Source of the DNA: Seonamhaeicola maritimus
Lineage (GTDB): Bacteria; Bacteroidota; Bacteroidia; Flavobacteriales; Flavobacteriaceae
Reading direction: 5' to 3'
DNA length: 64,000 nucleotides
Assembly (NCBI RefSeq): GCF_008056315.1
Contig: NZ_VRKQ01000010.1
Span: forward strand, 1-64,000
Of this stretch, positions 8,214 through 17,804 are shown one piece after another. Position 1 is the stretch's first letter. Each line of letters starts with the position of its first letter. Below the pieces are notes generated by a model that searched no databases, was not told where the DNA came from, and worked only from the letters and a program-made list of their open reading frames with translations. A program made the position numbers and the translations under genes.

Positions 8214-9596
8214 TTAAATTTTTGTCTTTTTACCGTTTTTAGTATTTACTTGTGTCCCCATATAATCTTGAACGGTTCTAAAGCCAATATAACTTCTTGC
8301 AGAATCTGCATATTCATAATCTCTTGAACTTACTTGCAAGAAATAAGCAACATCTTTCCATGATCCTCCACGAACAACTTTGCGCTCATTTTGCATATCA
8401 TTCACACTTGGATTCACGGTAGACATATATTCATAAGACGATGGATCATATGATGAATTCACCCATTCGGCAACATTTCCTGCCATATTATAAAGATTAT
8501 AGTCATTAGGCTCATAAGATTTAGCCTCTACTGTATATAATGCTTGATCTGCAGCATAATCTCCTCTCACAGGTTTAAAGTTTGCCATAAAACAACCTCT
8601 ATCACTTTTTGCGTAAGGACCTCCCCAAGGGAACGTAGCAGCTCTAAGACCTCCTCTAGCAGCATACTCCCACTCAGCTTCAGAAGGTAATCTGAATGCA
8701 TTAACAAAGTGCGCTCCTTTTTTGTCTTTTTGATAAGTGTTTTTCCATAAGGTCCTCCATTGACAAAAAGATTTGGCTTGTTTCCAAGTAACTCCTACCA
8801 CAGGGTATTCACCATAAGCATCATGCCAAAAATAGTCATTATGCATTGGCTCATTATAAGAGTAAGAGAAATCTCTTATCCAAACAGTAGTATCAGGATA
8901 AACTTCAACTTCCTCTTTAAGAATAACATCTTTTCTTCTTAAACTTCTATCTTTAGCAGCCTTTTGTATATCCATGTAGGTATACTGAAACTTAAATTTA
9001 GAAACATCCCAAGTACGTTGTCCATTATAAGACTCTTCCATAGGTAAATACATAGTATCCATAACTTCAGCATAATATTCATCAGGATATTCAGCTGTAT
9101 CAAATACTAACTCTATATCGTTGTTTAGGTTATAACCTTCATATCCTGTTGGACCAAGACCCGTATAATTCTCATAAATATATTTTTCATATACAGACAT
9201 ATCAGCAGTATCTGCTTCTTTAAAAGCATATTCACCAACACCACCATCTTCAGGAGTCATTCCAACTTCATCAGCTAAAATTGCCAATTTAGTTCTAATA
9301 GTAGAATCTCTTACCCAGTTAACAAACTGTCTATATTCACTATTAGTTATTTCTGTTTCATCCATATAAAATGGTCTAACAGTAACAGTTTTTGCTGGAG
9401 CATTGTGTACACCGGCTAAATCATCATCTGCTTTACCCATAATAAACGCACCACCAGGAACGAGCTCCATTCCATAGGGCTTTTCTGGATGCCACTTTTT
9501 TCCCTTAACACCAACTAACTCACCCCTATCTTTGGAGCCACAACTAGCTAGTAGTATTAGTACTGCGGTTAATAATGTAAACTTTTTCATAATCAT
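8214..9596 (-). CDS. gldK: Gliding motility lipoprotein GldK
   Basis: This 460-residue lipoprotein has lipobox L-A-S-C19. The start could also be the third codon (MKKFTLL at 9590), which is closer to known GldK proteins. The body has the formylglycine-generating-enzyme (sulfatase-modifying factor) fold: GMELVPGGAFIMGK near the start, WAEWEYAARGG-like FRLPSEAEWEYAARGG in the middle, and RKVVRGGSWKD near the end. GldK forms the outer-membrane-associated ring with GldN. It is the first gene of the operon; a promoter candidate lies 43 nt upstream. Confidence 0.97.
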   Translation of the reverse strand: MIMKKFTLLTAVLILLASCGSKDRGELVGVKGKKWHPEKPYGMELVPGGAFIMGKADDDLAGVHNAPAKTVTVRPFYMDETEITNSEYRQFVNWVRDSTIRTKLAILADEVGMTPEDGGVGEYAFKEADTADMSVYEKYIYENYTGLGPTGYEGYNLNNDIELVFDTAEYPDEYYAEVMDTMYLPMEESYNGQRTWDVSKFKFQYTYMDIQKAAKDRSLRRKDVILKEEVEVYPDTTVWIRDFSYSYNEPMHNDYFWHDAYGEYPVVGVTWKQAKSFCQWRTLWKNTYQKDKKGAHFVNAFRLPSEAEWEYAARGGLRAATFPWGGPYAKSDRGCFMANFKPVRGDYAADQALYTVEAKSYEPNDYNLYNMAGNVAEWVNSSYDPSSYEYMSTVNPSVNDMQNERKVVRGGSWKDVAYFLQVSSRDYEYADSARSYIGFRTVQDYMGTQVNTKNGKKTKI

Positions 9597-9638
9597 AGAA
9601 AACTCGAGGTTAATTAATTCAGCTTCATTTTGAGAGCG

Positions 9639-9669
9639 TAAACATATTTATATATTTTTTAAAAAACAA
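9639..9669 (-). promoter_or_regulatory. Possible promoter of gldKLMN
   Basis: On the minus strand TTG (9669-9667) is followed after 20 nt by TATGTTTA (9646-9639), one base off TAnnTTTG. It would give a leader of about 40 nt before gldK. The spacing is ideal but the octamer is imperfect. Confidence 0.35.
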
Positions 9670-9751
9670 CTATTTTGATAAAAAATTTACATTTCATCGT
9701 AAAAAACAAGCATTTAATCGATGAAATTAACCTTTTACCCTGATATTGCTA

Positions 9752-10918
9752 TTAAATACAATTCTTTTGGAACGCTTTATACCAGCGGTCTGGCACCTTA
9801 TTACTGCAAGCATCTAAATAATCTTGATGCATGCAAGGTAATAACGTATGTCTTTTTAATTTATTATTGATTTCTTTTAAAAAAGGTATCTCAATCCACC
9901 ATCTACCAGTTTTATTACTTTTATAAAAGATTAATTCTTGGGAGTCTACTAAGGTAATAAATTTTTGATAATTTCTATCATCAGAGAAATCATCATCACT
10001 CACCCTATAATTGACTCCTTCTATGAAGTACCAAAGCATTTGAGAAATTAACATAGAAGTAATCTCATCATCTTTGGATGGTTTGTATTCATATATACCG
10101 AAAGAAGACACCTTATTACTAATACCCGCATATCTAGAAATTGCACAAATTTCTTTACCATCTAAACCATTAGGAGAGAATTTTTGGTTCAAACTCACCT
10201 CTGGACTTCTTACAGATGTTAAATCAATACTTACAATATTAGCATCCCTTAAAACCGGTTCTACAATGGAAATGTTATTTGAAACTTCTCCTAACCTATA
10301 TGACTCAAAATACAGGTTATCCATTAAATCTATTTCTTCTTGAGAATTAAAATAGGTTTGATAGCCAATGGTAGCATAATTAAATAAGTTATAAGGTTCG
10401 TCTAAAATAACTTTTCCAACAAAACTATTATTCTTAATAGGCTTAGTAGAGTCTCCTAAATCAAACTTACTATCTATATTAACTATATTAACCATAGGAA
10501 TTAAATTATCATAAGCCCTATAATTTGCGTAAGTTAAATCTTGAGACCCCCCTAAAATGACAGGAATGATTTTCTTTTTAACTAATATATTAATAGCTGT
10601 TTTTAATGCGAAATAGGTATCCTCAACACTTTCTCCTTTATCAATATCTCCTAAGTCAGCTATAGAAGTATTCCAGCTACCTGGGAAAAGCCCATAAAAG
10701 GATTTCCTAATTTCATCCAATTGAAATTCTGCTCCTATATAATTTACATCATTTCTATTTTCTAAAACACCAATTATGGCAATTTGTACCCCTTCTAAAT
10801 CTGGAATGCCATTCTGTTCTGAATGAATTTTAATTTTTCTTCCTAAAGCTTGCGTTGACAACAGCTCATTATGAGCTAAAACTAAATCTGAAACTGGAGA
10901 CAGAAAATTAAAATTCAT
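9752..10918 (-). CDS. Arginase-fold protein lacking key metal ligands (probable pseudoenzyme)
   Basis: This 388-residue protein has the ureohydrolase layout (arginase, agmatinase, formimidoylglutamase), but three metal-ligand motifs are altered. Canonical GGDHS is GGSQD (123-127), canonical DxHxD is DSKFD (149-153, His replaced by K151), and canonical SxDxDxxDP is SIDLTSVRS (230-238, second Asp replaced by T234). Only D149, D153 and D232 remain. Loss of both histidines and an Asp makes Mn-dependent hydrolysis unlikely. It lies 5 nt after topA and 156 nt before gldK on the same strand, so it is probably co-transcribed with topA. Databases may list it as formimidoylglutamase by fold. Confidence 0.8.
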   Translation of the reverse strand: MNFNFLSPVSDLVLAHNELLSTQALGRKIKIHSEQNGIPDLEGVQIAIIGVLENRNDVNYIGAEFQLDEIRKSFYGLFPGSWNTSIADLGDIDKGESVEDTYFALKTAINILVKKKIIPVILGGSQDLTYANYRAYDNLIPMVNIVNIDSKFDLGDSTKPIKNNSFVGKVILDEPYNLFNYATIGYQTYFNSQEEIDLMDNLYFESYRLGEVSNNISIVEPVLRDANIVSIDLTSVRSPEVSLNQKFSPNGLDGKEICAISRYAGISNKVSSFGIYEYKPSKDDEITSMLISQMLWYFIEGVNYRVSDDDFSDDRNYQKFITLVDSQELIFYKSNKTGRWWIEIPFLKEINNKLKRHTLLPCMHQDYLDACSNKVPDRWYKAFQKNCI

Positions 10919-10923
10919 TTATA

Positions 10924-13413
10924 CTATTTCTTTTTTGTGGTTGCTTTTTTTCTAGTAGTTTTTTTCTTTGGAGTTTTAGCCTCTATTAAAGCCTGCGCCT
11001 CCTCTAAAGTCATTTTGGAAACATCAACGGTTTTTGCTAATTCAACCTTAATCTTTCCTTTAATAACATTATGTCTTCCCCATCGTGCTTTCTCAACTCT
11101 AACACCTTCATCTTCCCAATTATGAATAATCTTATCTATATCCTTTTGGATTTTAGTTTCAATTAATTCCACTATATCTTCATCTGATAGGTTATCCCAA
11201 TCGTATTTTTTATTTACGTTGATAAACATATTGTTCCATTTAATAAATGGTCCAAAACGCCCTTTACCTTTTTGCACCGGTAAATCTTTATACATATATA
11301 TAGGTGCATCTGCCTTTTGCTTTTCTTTAATCAAGACTATGGCATCATCTAAATCTACACTTAAAGCATCTACGCCTTTAGGCAAAGACACAAAAGCTTT
11401 TCCAAATCTTACATACGGACCGAAACGCCCATTATTAACCTGCACTTGTTCACCTTCATAAGTACCTAAACTTTTAGGAAGCTGAAATAAATCCATAGCT
11501 TCTTCAAAAGTAATACTGTTTAGTTGTTGTTCTGGACCTAAACTTGCAAATAATGGTTTCTCTTCTTCTTCAACCGTACCTATTTGAACCATTGGTCCGA
11601 ATCTACCTAAGCGAACACTTACTTGACGTCCCGTTTTAGGATCTGTACCTAATATGCGTTCACCAGATTCTCTCTCAGCATTTTCCTTTACATCTTCTAC
11701 TTTTGGATGAAAGTTTTTCCAAAATGCTTTCATCATTTTAGTCCAATCTTCTTCTCCATCAGCTATACTGTCAAAATCTTCTTCAACTTTGGCAGTAAAA
11801 TTATAATCTAAAATTTGATCAAAATGATTTACTAAAAAGTCTGTAACAATCATTCCTATATCTGTTGGAACCAATTTACCTTTATCAGATCCTACTTTTT
11901 CTGAAAGTACCTTATCAGTTAAACTACCATTACTTAAAGTAAGTTGAGCATACTTTCTTTCAACACCTTCAACAGCACCTTTTTCAACATAATTTCTATT
12001 TTGAATAGTTGAAATAGTAGGTGCATATGTAGACGGACGGCCAATACCCAATTCTTCTAATTTTTTAACTAAAGAAGCTTCTGTATATCTTGCAGGCGGA
12101 CGGGTGTAACGTTCTGTTGCAGTAATATAATTATTAAGAAGTCCCTCATTAACTCTCATTGCAGGTAACATGCCTTCTTGCTCTACATTTTCATCGTCGG
12201 TACCTTCTAAATACACTTTCAAAAAGCCATCAAAAGTAATAACTTCTCCATTAGCCGTAAAGGCTTCATTATGGGTTGATGCACTAATTCTAACATTGGT
12301 ACGTTCTAATTGCGCTTCACTCATTTGAGAAGCAATAGCTCGTTTCCAAATTAACTCATACAAACGGGCTTGATCTCTATCAATAGCTACTGAATGCCTT
12401 GAAAAATCAGTTGGCCTAATAGCTTCGTGAGCCTCTTGCGCCCCTTTTGATTTTCCTTTATAATTTCTTGGGTTACTATAACTAGAACCATATGCACTTT
12501 CAATTGCAGCTTGCGCTCCTTGCCTAGCTTCATCAGATAAATTAGTACTATCTGTTCTCATATAAGTAATCAAACCAGCCTCATATAGACGTTGTGCCAT
12601 AGTCATGGTTTTACTTACCGAAAAATATAATTTACGTGATGCCTCTTGTTGTAAGGTTGATGTAGTAAATGGTGCTGCAGGCGATTTTTTTGCAGGCTTT
12701 TTTTGTAAATCTGCAACTTTGAAATCTGCCGAAGCGTTTTGTTCTAAGAATTTTTGTGCCTCTTCTTTTGTTGAAAAATTCTTCGGCAGTTTAGCTCTGA
12801 AAGATTGACCATTTTCGTTTGAAAATTCAGCATCAATTCTATATGACGCCACCGGATTAAACCCTTCAATTTCTCTTTCTTTTTCAACTATTAATCTTAC
12901 AGAAACCGATTGTACTCTACCAGCCGAAAGACCTCCTTTTACTTTTCGCCATAAAACTGGAGATAATTCATAACCAACAATTCTATCAAGAACCCTACGT
13001 GCCTGTTGCGCATCCACCAAATCATAATCAATTCCTCTAGGATTCTCAATGGCTTTTTGAATGGCAGACTTAGTAATTTCATGAAAAACTATACGTTTAG
13101 TCTTTTCCTTATCCAACTTTAAAGCTTCAGCAAGATGCCATGCAATAGCTTCTCCTTCTCGATCTTCATCACTAGCCAACCAAACCATTTCTGCTTTTTT
13201 AGCTAATTCTTTAAGCTTTTTTACAACTGCTTTTTTATCCTTTGAAACTTCATATTTTGGTTTAAAATCACCGTCAACGTCAACTCCTAACTCCTTTGAA
13301 GGAAGGTCTGATATGTGCCCAAAGCTAGACTCAACTTTAAAATCTTTTCCTAAAAATTTCTCAATGGTTTTTGCTTTTGCAGGTGACTCTACTATCACTA
13401 AATTCTTCGCCAT
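10924..13413 (-). CDS. topA: DNA topoisomerase I
   Basis: This 829-residue type IA topoisomerase relaxes negative supercoils. It has the TOPRIM domain at the N-terminus (VIVESPAKAKTIEKFLG; acidic D82-E-D84 in ASDEDREGEA), the catalytic Tyr284 in GLITYMRTDST, and GRPSTYAPTI near residue 460. The C-terminal part holds repeated glycine-rich modules (GRFGPMV, GRFGPYV, GRFGPFI) rather than four-Cys zinc fingers. It ends in a Lys-rich tail (KKKTTRKKATTKKK) that probably binds DNA non-specifically. The arginase-fold gene follows after 5 nt. Confidence 0.98.
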   Translation of the reverse strand: MAKNLVIVESPAKAKTIEKFLGKDFKVESSFGHISDLPSKELGVDVDGDFKPKYEVSKDKKAVVKKLKELAKKAEMVWLASDEDREGEAIAWHLAEALKLDKEKTKRIVFHEITKSAIQKAIENPRGIDYDLVDAQQARRVLDRIVGYELSPVLWRKVKGGLSAGRVQSVSVRLIVEKEREIEGFNPVASYRIDAEFSNENGQSFRAKLPKNFSTKEEAQKFLEQNASADFKVADLQKKPAKKSPAAPFTTSTLQQEASRKLYFSVSKTMTMAQRLYEAGLITYMRTDSTNLSDEARQGAQAAIESAYGSSYSNPRNYKGKSKGAQEAHEAIRPTDFSRHSVAIDRDQARLYELIWKRAIASQMSEAQLERTNVRISASTHNEAFTANGEVITFDGFLKVYLEGTDDENVEQEGMLPAMRVNEGLLNNYITATERYTRPPARYTEASLVKKLEELGIGRPSTYAPTISTIQNRNYVEKGAVEGVERKYAQLTLSNGSLTDKVLSEKVGSDKGKLVPTDIGMIVTDFLVNHFDQILDYNFTAKVEEDFDSIADGEEDWTKMMKAFWKNFHPKVEDVKENAERESGERILGTDPKTGRQVSVRLGRFGPMVQIGTVEEEEKPLFASLGPEQQLNSITFEEAMDLFQLPKSLGTYEGEQVQVNNGRFGPYVRFGKAFVSLPKGVDALSVDLDDAIVLIKEKQKADAPIYMYKDLPVQKGKGRFGPFIKWNNMFINVNKKYDWDNLSDEDIVELIETKIQKDIDKIIHNWEDEGVRVEKARWGRHNVIKGKIKVELAKTVDVSKMTLEEAQALIEAKTPKKKTTRKKATTKKK

Positions 13414-13432
13414 ACTTCCAATTTTGAAGCTA

Positions 13433-13440
13433 CAAATGTA
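13433..13440 (-). promoter_or_regulatory. Probable -7 element of topA
   Basis: TACATTTG on the minus strand fits TAnnTTTG exactly and lies 20 nt upstream of the topA ATG. The -33 side has only TG (about 22 nt away), not a full TTG. Confidence 0.4.
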
Positions 13441-13494
13441 TATGAAAAAAAGTTTATCTGTGGCATTTTATGGATTAACTGTAAAATATTTTTC

Positions 13495-13530
13495 AAAAAA
13501 AGCCCGTATTTAACACAGTAAACACGGGCT
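13495..13530 (-). terminator. Terminator of the 13554-14336 gene
   Basis: AGCCCGT (13501-13507) pairs with ACGGGCT (13524-13530) across a 16-nt loop that can pair further (TTTA/TAAA). On the minus strand the stem is followed by a run of T. It lies 23 nt past the stop codon. Confidence 0.7.
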
Positions 13531-13553
13531 TTTACAGATCTATTTAAAAATTT

Positions 13554-14336
13554 TTATTCGGTACTCTCACCAATTTGTTCTATAGCAGTGGTTTCATCAA
13601 AACCTATGACTTCTTTATAGATTAAATAAATAGGATGGTACGGAAAAGCTGCCGTAAACAATAAACCAATTCCACATAATAATAGTCCAACTATTTCAGC
13701 TAGCAAACCTGAAACTATTAATAATCCAAAGATTAGCAACCATTTTTTATTCCCAAGTTTAAAACTAACTTTTACAATTTCACCAACAGTCAAATCTGGG
13801 TTAAAAGCAAAAACTATAGCAAATAAAGACAATGGCACCATTACATAAAATATGGGTAGATAACACAATAAGGTAGCTAAAACAGCAATACCAAAAGAAG
13901 CCAACATTAAAACAAAAATCTTACTTAAATATTTTCCTTTAATGAAATAGAAAAAATCTGAAGTAGAAGTCTGCTCATCATTATCTAACTTTCTCATTAT
14001 TTTATAAAAACCAGCATTTAATGCAATAGAGATTGTCCCTAAAACTAAAATACCGGCAAGTACAAAAACAATGTAAAATAAAGACATACCTGCAATAAAG
14101 CTTTCAAATGCATCATTATTAGCATATCCTCCTTCTTGTTGGGCAATTACCACCCCTATTAAAGGCGCATAAAGCACAATAATTAAAGGAAGCATTACAA
14201 TAAATGTAAATAATTGGAGTAAAAATCCTTGAAGCCATGTCTTTTTGAAGAGCTCAATAGAATCAGTAAAAATGTTTCCAAAATCTAATGTTTTGGCAGC
14301 ATTTATCTTTTCAATTAAAGAATTAACAGAATTCAT
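13554..14336 (-). CDS. Multi-pass membrane protein of unknown function
   Basis: This 260-residue protein has about six hydrophobic segments, at roughly 36-62, 84-108, 140-165, 168-183, 198-216 and 218-235. The amphipathic start (DFGNIFTDSIELFKKTW) resembles membrane proteins with an N-terminal interfacial helix, seen in DUF975-like and GPDP-membrane-domain families. I cannot make a firm family call. It has its own terminator and no close operon partner. Codon use is like that of its neighbours. Confidence 0.75.
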   Translation of the reverse strand: MNSVNSLIEKINAAKTLDFGNIFTDSIELFKKTWLQGFLLQLFTFIVMLPLIIVLYAPLIGVVIAQQEGGYANNDAFESFIAGMSLFYIVFVLAGILVLGTISIALNAGFYKIMRKLDNDEQTSTSDFFYFIKGKYLSKIFVLMLASFGIAVLATLLCYLPIFYVMVPLSLFAIVFAFNPDLTVGEIVKVSFKLGNKKWLLIFGLLIVSGLLAEIVGLLLCGIGLLFTAAFPYHPIYLIYKEVIGFDETTAIEQIGESTE

Positions 14337-14416
14337 CTTTTTATTTTTTGGTTAGAAATAATTGTATACAATAAAGGTAACCGTTTTTAACGATTTGTTA
14401 CATAATCAAACAAAAA

Positions 14417-14438
14417 AAATCCGCTTGTAAGCGGATTT
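14417..14438 (-). terminator. Terminator of the LVIVD lipoprotein gene
   Basis: AAATCCGCT (14417-14425) pairs with AGCGGATTT (14430-14438) around a 4-nt loop, with a T run after it on the minus strand. It lies 20 nt after the stop codon. Confidence 0.82.
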
Positions 14439-14458
14439 CTTCCTCACGACATTATTGT

Positions 14459-15709
14459 TTAGTTGAGTGAAAATGAGCTTAAAAAGCTAATATTGTCTTC
14501 CATATATTTATATTGATACAGCGTATTATCACCTATCATTATTAAACTGTTCTCTAAAGGAATAACATCGGTAGCTTGCACATCTGCAATAGTTCTAACA
14601 AGATTCAAATCAACTGGCGTATTCCGGTTAAATAGCTTTAAGCCAGATGTTCCGTCACAAACAAATAACATATTTCCTTTAACACCTAACCCATACGGAT
14701 TATCTAACGCGTAACGTTCCGCTAACGTTGGGTCTGTTTTATCACTTACATCAATTACTTCCAATACGCTCTCTTGCTCACCACAATTATTTCCACCTCT
14801 TATAGTCAAATAGGCATAATCACCATCTACAACAACTGGGTCACAACCAGTCCAGTGAATAAACTCCGATAATTTTGTTGGGTTTTCGGCATCTACTAAA
14901 TCGTAAATATACATGCCATCAGTACTCCCAACATAAAGGTAACCCTCAGCTTGAAACAAGGTTTCTATATTATTTCCAGCGTAAAACGTTGACGTTTTAT
15001 TTGGTTCTGATAAGTTACTAATATTAAAAATGGTCATTTCATGAGATTCTACAGTATACAGGTAATTATCAACTATCTGAAAGCGCGCCAAAGAACCACC
15101 AGTACCAACACTAGACTCTGCAGATGCCGCCATTACCGCAGTATCAAACACAGCTCTATCAATCCAAATATTTTGTTCAACTTCTTCTCTAGGTCTCTGC
15201 TCTAGCTTCCAACCAATTAGTATATCCGTTCCCCAATTGAAGTCTTCATAATCCGTTGCCACTGCTTCCTCTGGAATTCTAAAATTGTACACTTGAAATA
15301 CATCTTGTAATCGGGCAACCTCCATTACATTATTAATATCCGAAATATTAAAAACTACTAAATCGGTAGCACTATCTGCATACAAATAATCATTCTTTAT
15401 AGAAATATCTTCATTTCCAGGAATAACTATATATTTAATTGCTTTAGGCTGCTTTGGGTCAGTGTTATCAAGAATATGAACACCTTTGTGTACATCGTTT
15501 ACAAAAATATAATCACCATAAGCATAAATCTTACCAGCTTGTTTAATGGGTTGTGGTGCAACAATATCAACCATTTTTCTGAACTCTGATTTACTTACAA
15601 ATTCCGGAGTTGCCACTGTTACTAAATCAAGATTTTCATCATCTTTTTTATTACATGAAAATAAAAAAACTACTACTAATAGGGTTAAAAAAATATTTTT
15701 CGTTTTCAC
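14459..15709 (-). CDS. LVIVD-repeat lipoprotein
   Basis: This 416-residue protein starts at a GTG, the only start that gives a full signal peptide; the lipobox is L-F-S-C19. The mature part is made of repeated beta-propeller-like units of the form GxxIYAYGDYIFVND...GVHILDNTDPxxP, LYADSATDLVVFNISD and LFVCDGTSGLKLFN, as in the LVIVD repeat family of surface proteins. It is probably held on the outer membrane and involved in binding rather than catalysis. It follows another small lipoprotein gene 29 nt upstream, with which it may form an operon. Confidence 0.83.
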   Translation of the reverse strand: MKTKNIFLTLLVVVFLFSCNKKDDENLDLVTVATPEFVSKSEFRKMVDIVAPQPIKQAGKIYAYGDYIFVNDVHKGVHILDNTDPKQPKAIKYIVIPGNEDISIKNDYLYADSATDLVVFNISDINNVMEVARLQDVFQVYNFRIPEEAVATDYEDFNWGTDILIGWKLEQRPREEVEQNIWIDRAVFDTAVMAASAESSVGTGGSLARFQIVDNYLYTVESHEMTIFNISNLSEPNKTSTFYAGNNIETLFQAEGYLYVGSTDGMYIYDLVDAENPTKLSEFIHWTGCDPVVVDGDYAYLTIRGGNNCGEQESVLEVIDVSDKTDPTLAERYALDNPYGLGVKGNMLFVCDGTSGLKLFNRNTPVDLNLVRTIADVQATDVIPLENSLIMIGDNTLYQYKYMEDNISFLSSFSLN

Positions 15710-15738
15710 AGGGCTTTATTTTTAATGATTTGTCTAAT

Positions 15739-16182
15739 TTAATAAGAATACTCCAGTGACTCATCTAAGCCATCAAGATGAAGTATAATTTTATTGCTTC
15801 CTTGCACTTGAATTGGTGTTAAATCAAAAGATATAACTCTTTCAAAATATGCTAAACAGTCTTCATTATTTATAAATTTCAGTTTTAAATAACGTTGCTC
15901 AGGAAAAGACTCAGCAACAGCTCCAGAATCAATTAACTCAAACTTCCAAGTGCTTCCATCACACCCTGAAGCTCCAATTTCAATAGACAAACAATCTCCT
16001 TCTATTTCTGCGTTAACAAAAGTAAAATTATCAGAGCTTAAATTTGCATATTTGGTTTCGTCAATAACAGTAGTGAAATCACATAGCAAATCATCAATTA
16101 TAACATCTTCTTCGCATTGCGTATTTAAAAAAGAGAATATTATAATGAAAAAGAAAAGCACTTTTTCAGTCAGTCGGAGCAT
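15739..16182 (-). CDS. Small putative lipoprotein
   Basis: This 147-residue protein has an N-terminal hydrophobic stretch ending in LNTQC23-EED. The Cys followed by acidic residues is common in flavobacterial lipoproteins, although Gln before the Cys is unusual for a lipobox. Mature residues include four more Cys. I do not recognise the family. It is 29 nt upstream of the LVIVD lipoprotein gene on the same strand, which suggests a shared transcript. Confidence 0.7.
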   Translation of the reverse strand: MLRLTEKVLFFFIIIFSFLNTQCEEDVIIDDLLCDFTTVIDETKYANLSSDNFTFVNAEIEGDCLSIEIGASGCDGSTWKFELIDSGAVAESFPEQRYLKLKFINNEDCLAYFERVISFDLTPIQVQGSNKIILHLDGLDESLEYSY

Positions 16183-16281
16183 GATTTTTGATTTAGCTTA
16201 TTTTATTAACTAGATACCTATTCTTAAAAATGGTTGCGCCTAAACCAAAACAAACTTCGAAAATTTAACTTAAAAATGAAT

Positions 16282-16296
16282 CTGACACTTTGTCAG
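16282..16296. promoter_or_regulatory. Inverted repeat CTGACA-CTT-TGTCAG over the miaB -33 element
   Basis: A perfect 6-bp dyad with a 3-nt spacer covers the -33 TTTG of the miaB promoter. A degenerate copy with the same spacing (12 of 15 bases identical) lies upstream of groES at 21370-21384. It is a good candidate binding site for the sigma-54 activator encoded in this operon. Confidence 0.5.
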
Positions 16297-16321
16297 AAAA
16301 TATAAATTAATTGTATCTTTG
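16289..16321 (+). promoter_or_regulatory. Housekeeping promoter of the miaB operon
   Basis: TTTG (16289-16292) is followed after 21 nt by TATCTTTG (16314-16321), an exact TAnnTTTG match. Transcription would start near 16327, about 28 nt before the miaB ATG. Confidence 0.65.
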
Positions 16322-16355
16322 CACACTTATTGACCATAACCGGTTCAAGCATATT

Positions 16356-17804
16356 ATGGAAAAGATTATAGACGAAAATAAACAAGGAGAATCTTTAGTT
16401 TTAGAGCAAAAGGAAAGCAACAAGCGCAAACTTTTTATTGAAAGTTACGGTTGCCAAATGAATTTTTCTGATAGTGAAATTGTAGCATCTATTCTAGACC
16501 AACAAGGTTACAACACCACCCAAAATTTAGAGGAAGCTGATCTGGTTTTAGTAAACACCTGCTCAATTAGAGATAAGGCAGAACAAACGGTACGTAAACG
16601 TTTGGAAAAATATAATGCGGTAAAGCAAGAAAGTAACCCAAACATGAAAGTTGGGGTTTTGGGGTGTATGGCAGAACGTTTAAAAGCTAAGTTTCTTGAA
16701 GAAGAAAAAATTGTTGATTTGGTAGTTGGACCAGACGCATACAAAGATTTACCAAACCTTTTAGCCGAAGTTGATGAAGGTAGAGATGCTATTAACGTTA
16801 TCCTTTCTAAAGAAGAAACCTACGGAGATATTGCTCCTGTAAGGTTAAACAGTAACGGTGTTACTGCTTTTGTATCTATTACTAGAGGGTGTGATAATAT
16901 GTGTACATTTTGTGTTGTGCCTTTTACTAGGGGTCGCGAGCGCAGTAGAGACCCACAAAGTATTCTAGAAGAAGTTAATGATTTATGGAATAAAGGTTAC
17001 AAAGAAGTAACCCTTCTTGGGCAAAATGTAGACAGCTATTTATGGTATGGTGGCGGACTTAAAAAAGATTTTGATAAAGCCTCCGGTTTACAAAAAGCTA
17101 CAGCCACTAATTTTTCCAAACTTTTAGAGTTGTGTGCTGAAGCACAACCAAAAATGCGATTCCGCTTTTCAACATCTAATCCTCAGGATATGACATTAGA
17201 TGTTATTGAAACCATGGCTAGGTATAATAACATTTGTAAATACATTCATTTACCTGTTCAAAGTGGCAGTGATCGTGTTTTAAAAGCCATGAATAGATTA
17301 CATACACGTGAAGAGTATTTTGAACTTATTGATAATATTAAGCGTATTATTCCAGACTGTGCAATAAGTCAGGATATGATTGCTGGTTTCCCTACAGAAA
17401 CTGAGGAAGATCATCAAGACACCTTAAGTTTAATGGAATATGTAAAGTATGATTTTGGGTTTATGTTTGCTTATTCAGAAAGACCTGGAACACTAGCAGA
17501 ACGCAAGCTAGAAGACGACATTCCTTTAGACACAAAGAAGCGCCGTTTAAACGAAATTATTGCCTTACAGCAAAAACACGCATTAATGCGCACGCAAGAA
17601 CACGTTGGCAAAGTTGAAGAAATACTTATTGAAAAAGCTTCAAAGCGTTCAGACCAACATTGGTCTGGTAGAAACAGCCAAAACACAATGGTAGTTTTCC
17701 CCAAAGGAAATTATAAGGTAGGTGATTTTGTAAACGTGAAAATTACGGATTGCACAAGCGCCACCTTACTTGGTGAAGCGGTTGGGTATTCAGAAAATAA
17801 TTAA
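16356..17804 (+). CDS. miaB: tRNA-2-methylthio-N6-dimethylallyladenosine synthase MiaB
   Basis: This 482-residue radical SAM enzyme adds the methylthio group to i6A37 in tRNAs that read UNN codons. N-terminal cluster ligands are C33 (YGCQMN), C69 (NTCS) and C104 (LGCMAE). The radical SAM cluster is C179-x3-C183-x2-C186 in [15 protein letters not shown] domain ends the protein. ATG 16356 is chosen because the longer reading begins at a TTG inside the -7 promoter element. The stop overlaps the ATG of the next gene by one base (TAATG), so translation is probably coupled. Confidence 0.97.
   Translation: MEKIIDENKQGESLVLEQKESNKRKLFIESYGCQMNFSDSEIVASILDQQGYNTTQNLEEADLVLVNTCSIRDKAEQTVRKRLEKYNAVKQESNPNMKVGVLGCMAERLKAKFLEEEKIVDLVVGPDAYKDLPNLLAEVDEGRDAINVILSKEETYGDIAPVRLNSNGVTAFVSITRGCDNMCTFCVVPFTRGRERSRDPQSILEEVNDLWNKGYKEVTLLGQNVDSYLWYGGGLKKDFDKASGLQKATATNFSKLLELCAEAQPKMRFRFSTSNPQDMTLDVIETMARYNNICKYIHLPVQSGSDRVLKAMNRLHTREEYFELIDNIKRIIPDCAISQDMIAGFPTETEEDHQDTLSLMEYVKYDFGFMFAYSERPGTLAERKLEDDIPLDTKKRRLNEIIALQQKHALMRTQEHVGKVEEILIEKASKRSDQHWSGRNSQNTMVVFPKGNYKVGDFVNVKITDCTSATLLGEAVGYSENN

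Noticed and set aside
9752-10918. Annotating as an active formimidoylglutamase or arginase
   Set aside because: Both metal-ligand histidines and one of the ligand Asp are missing, so catalysis is unlikely.
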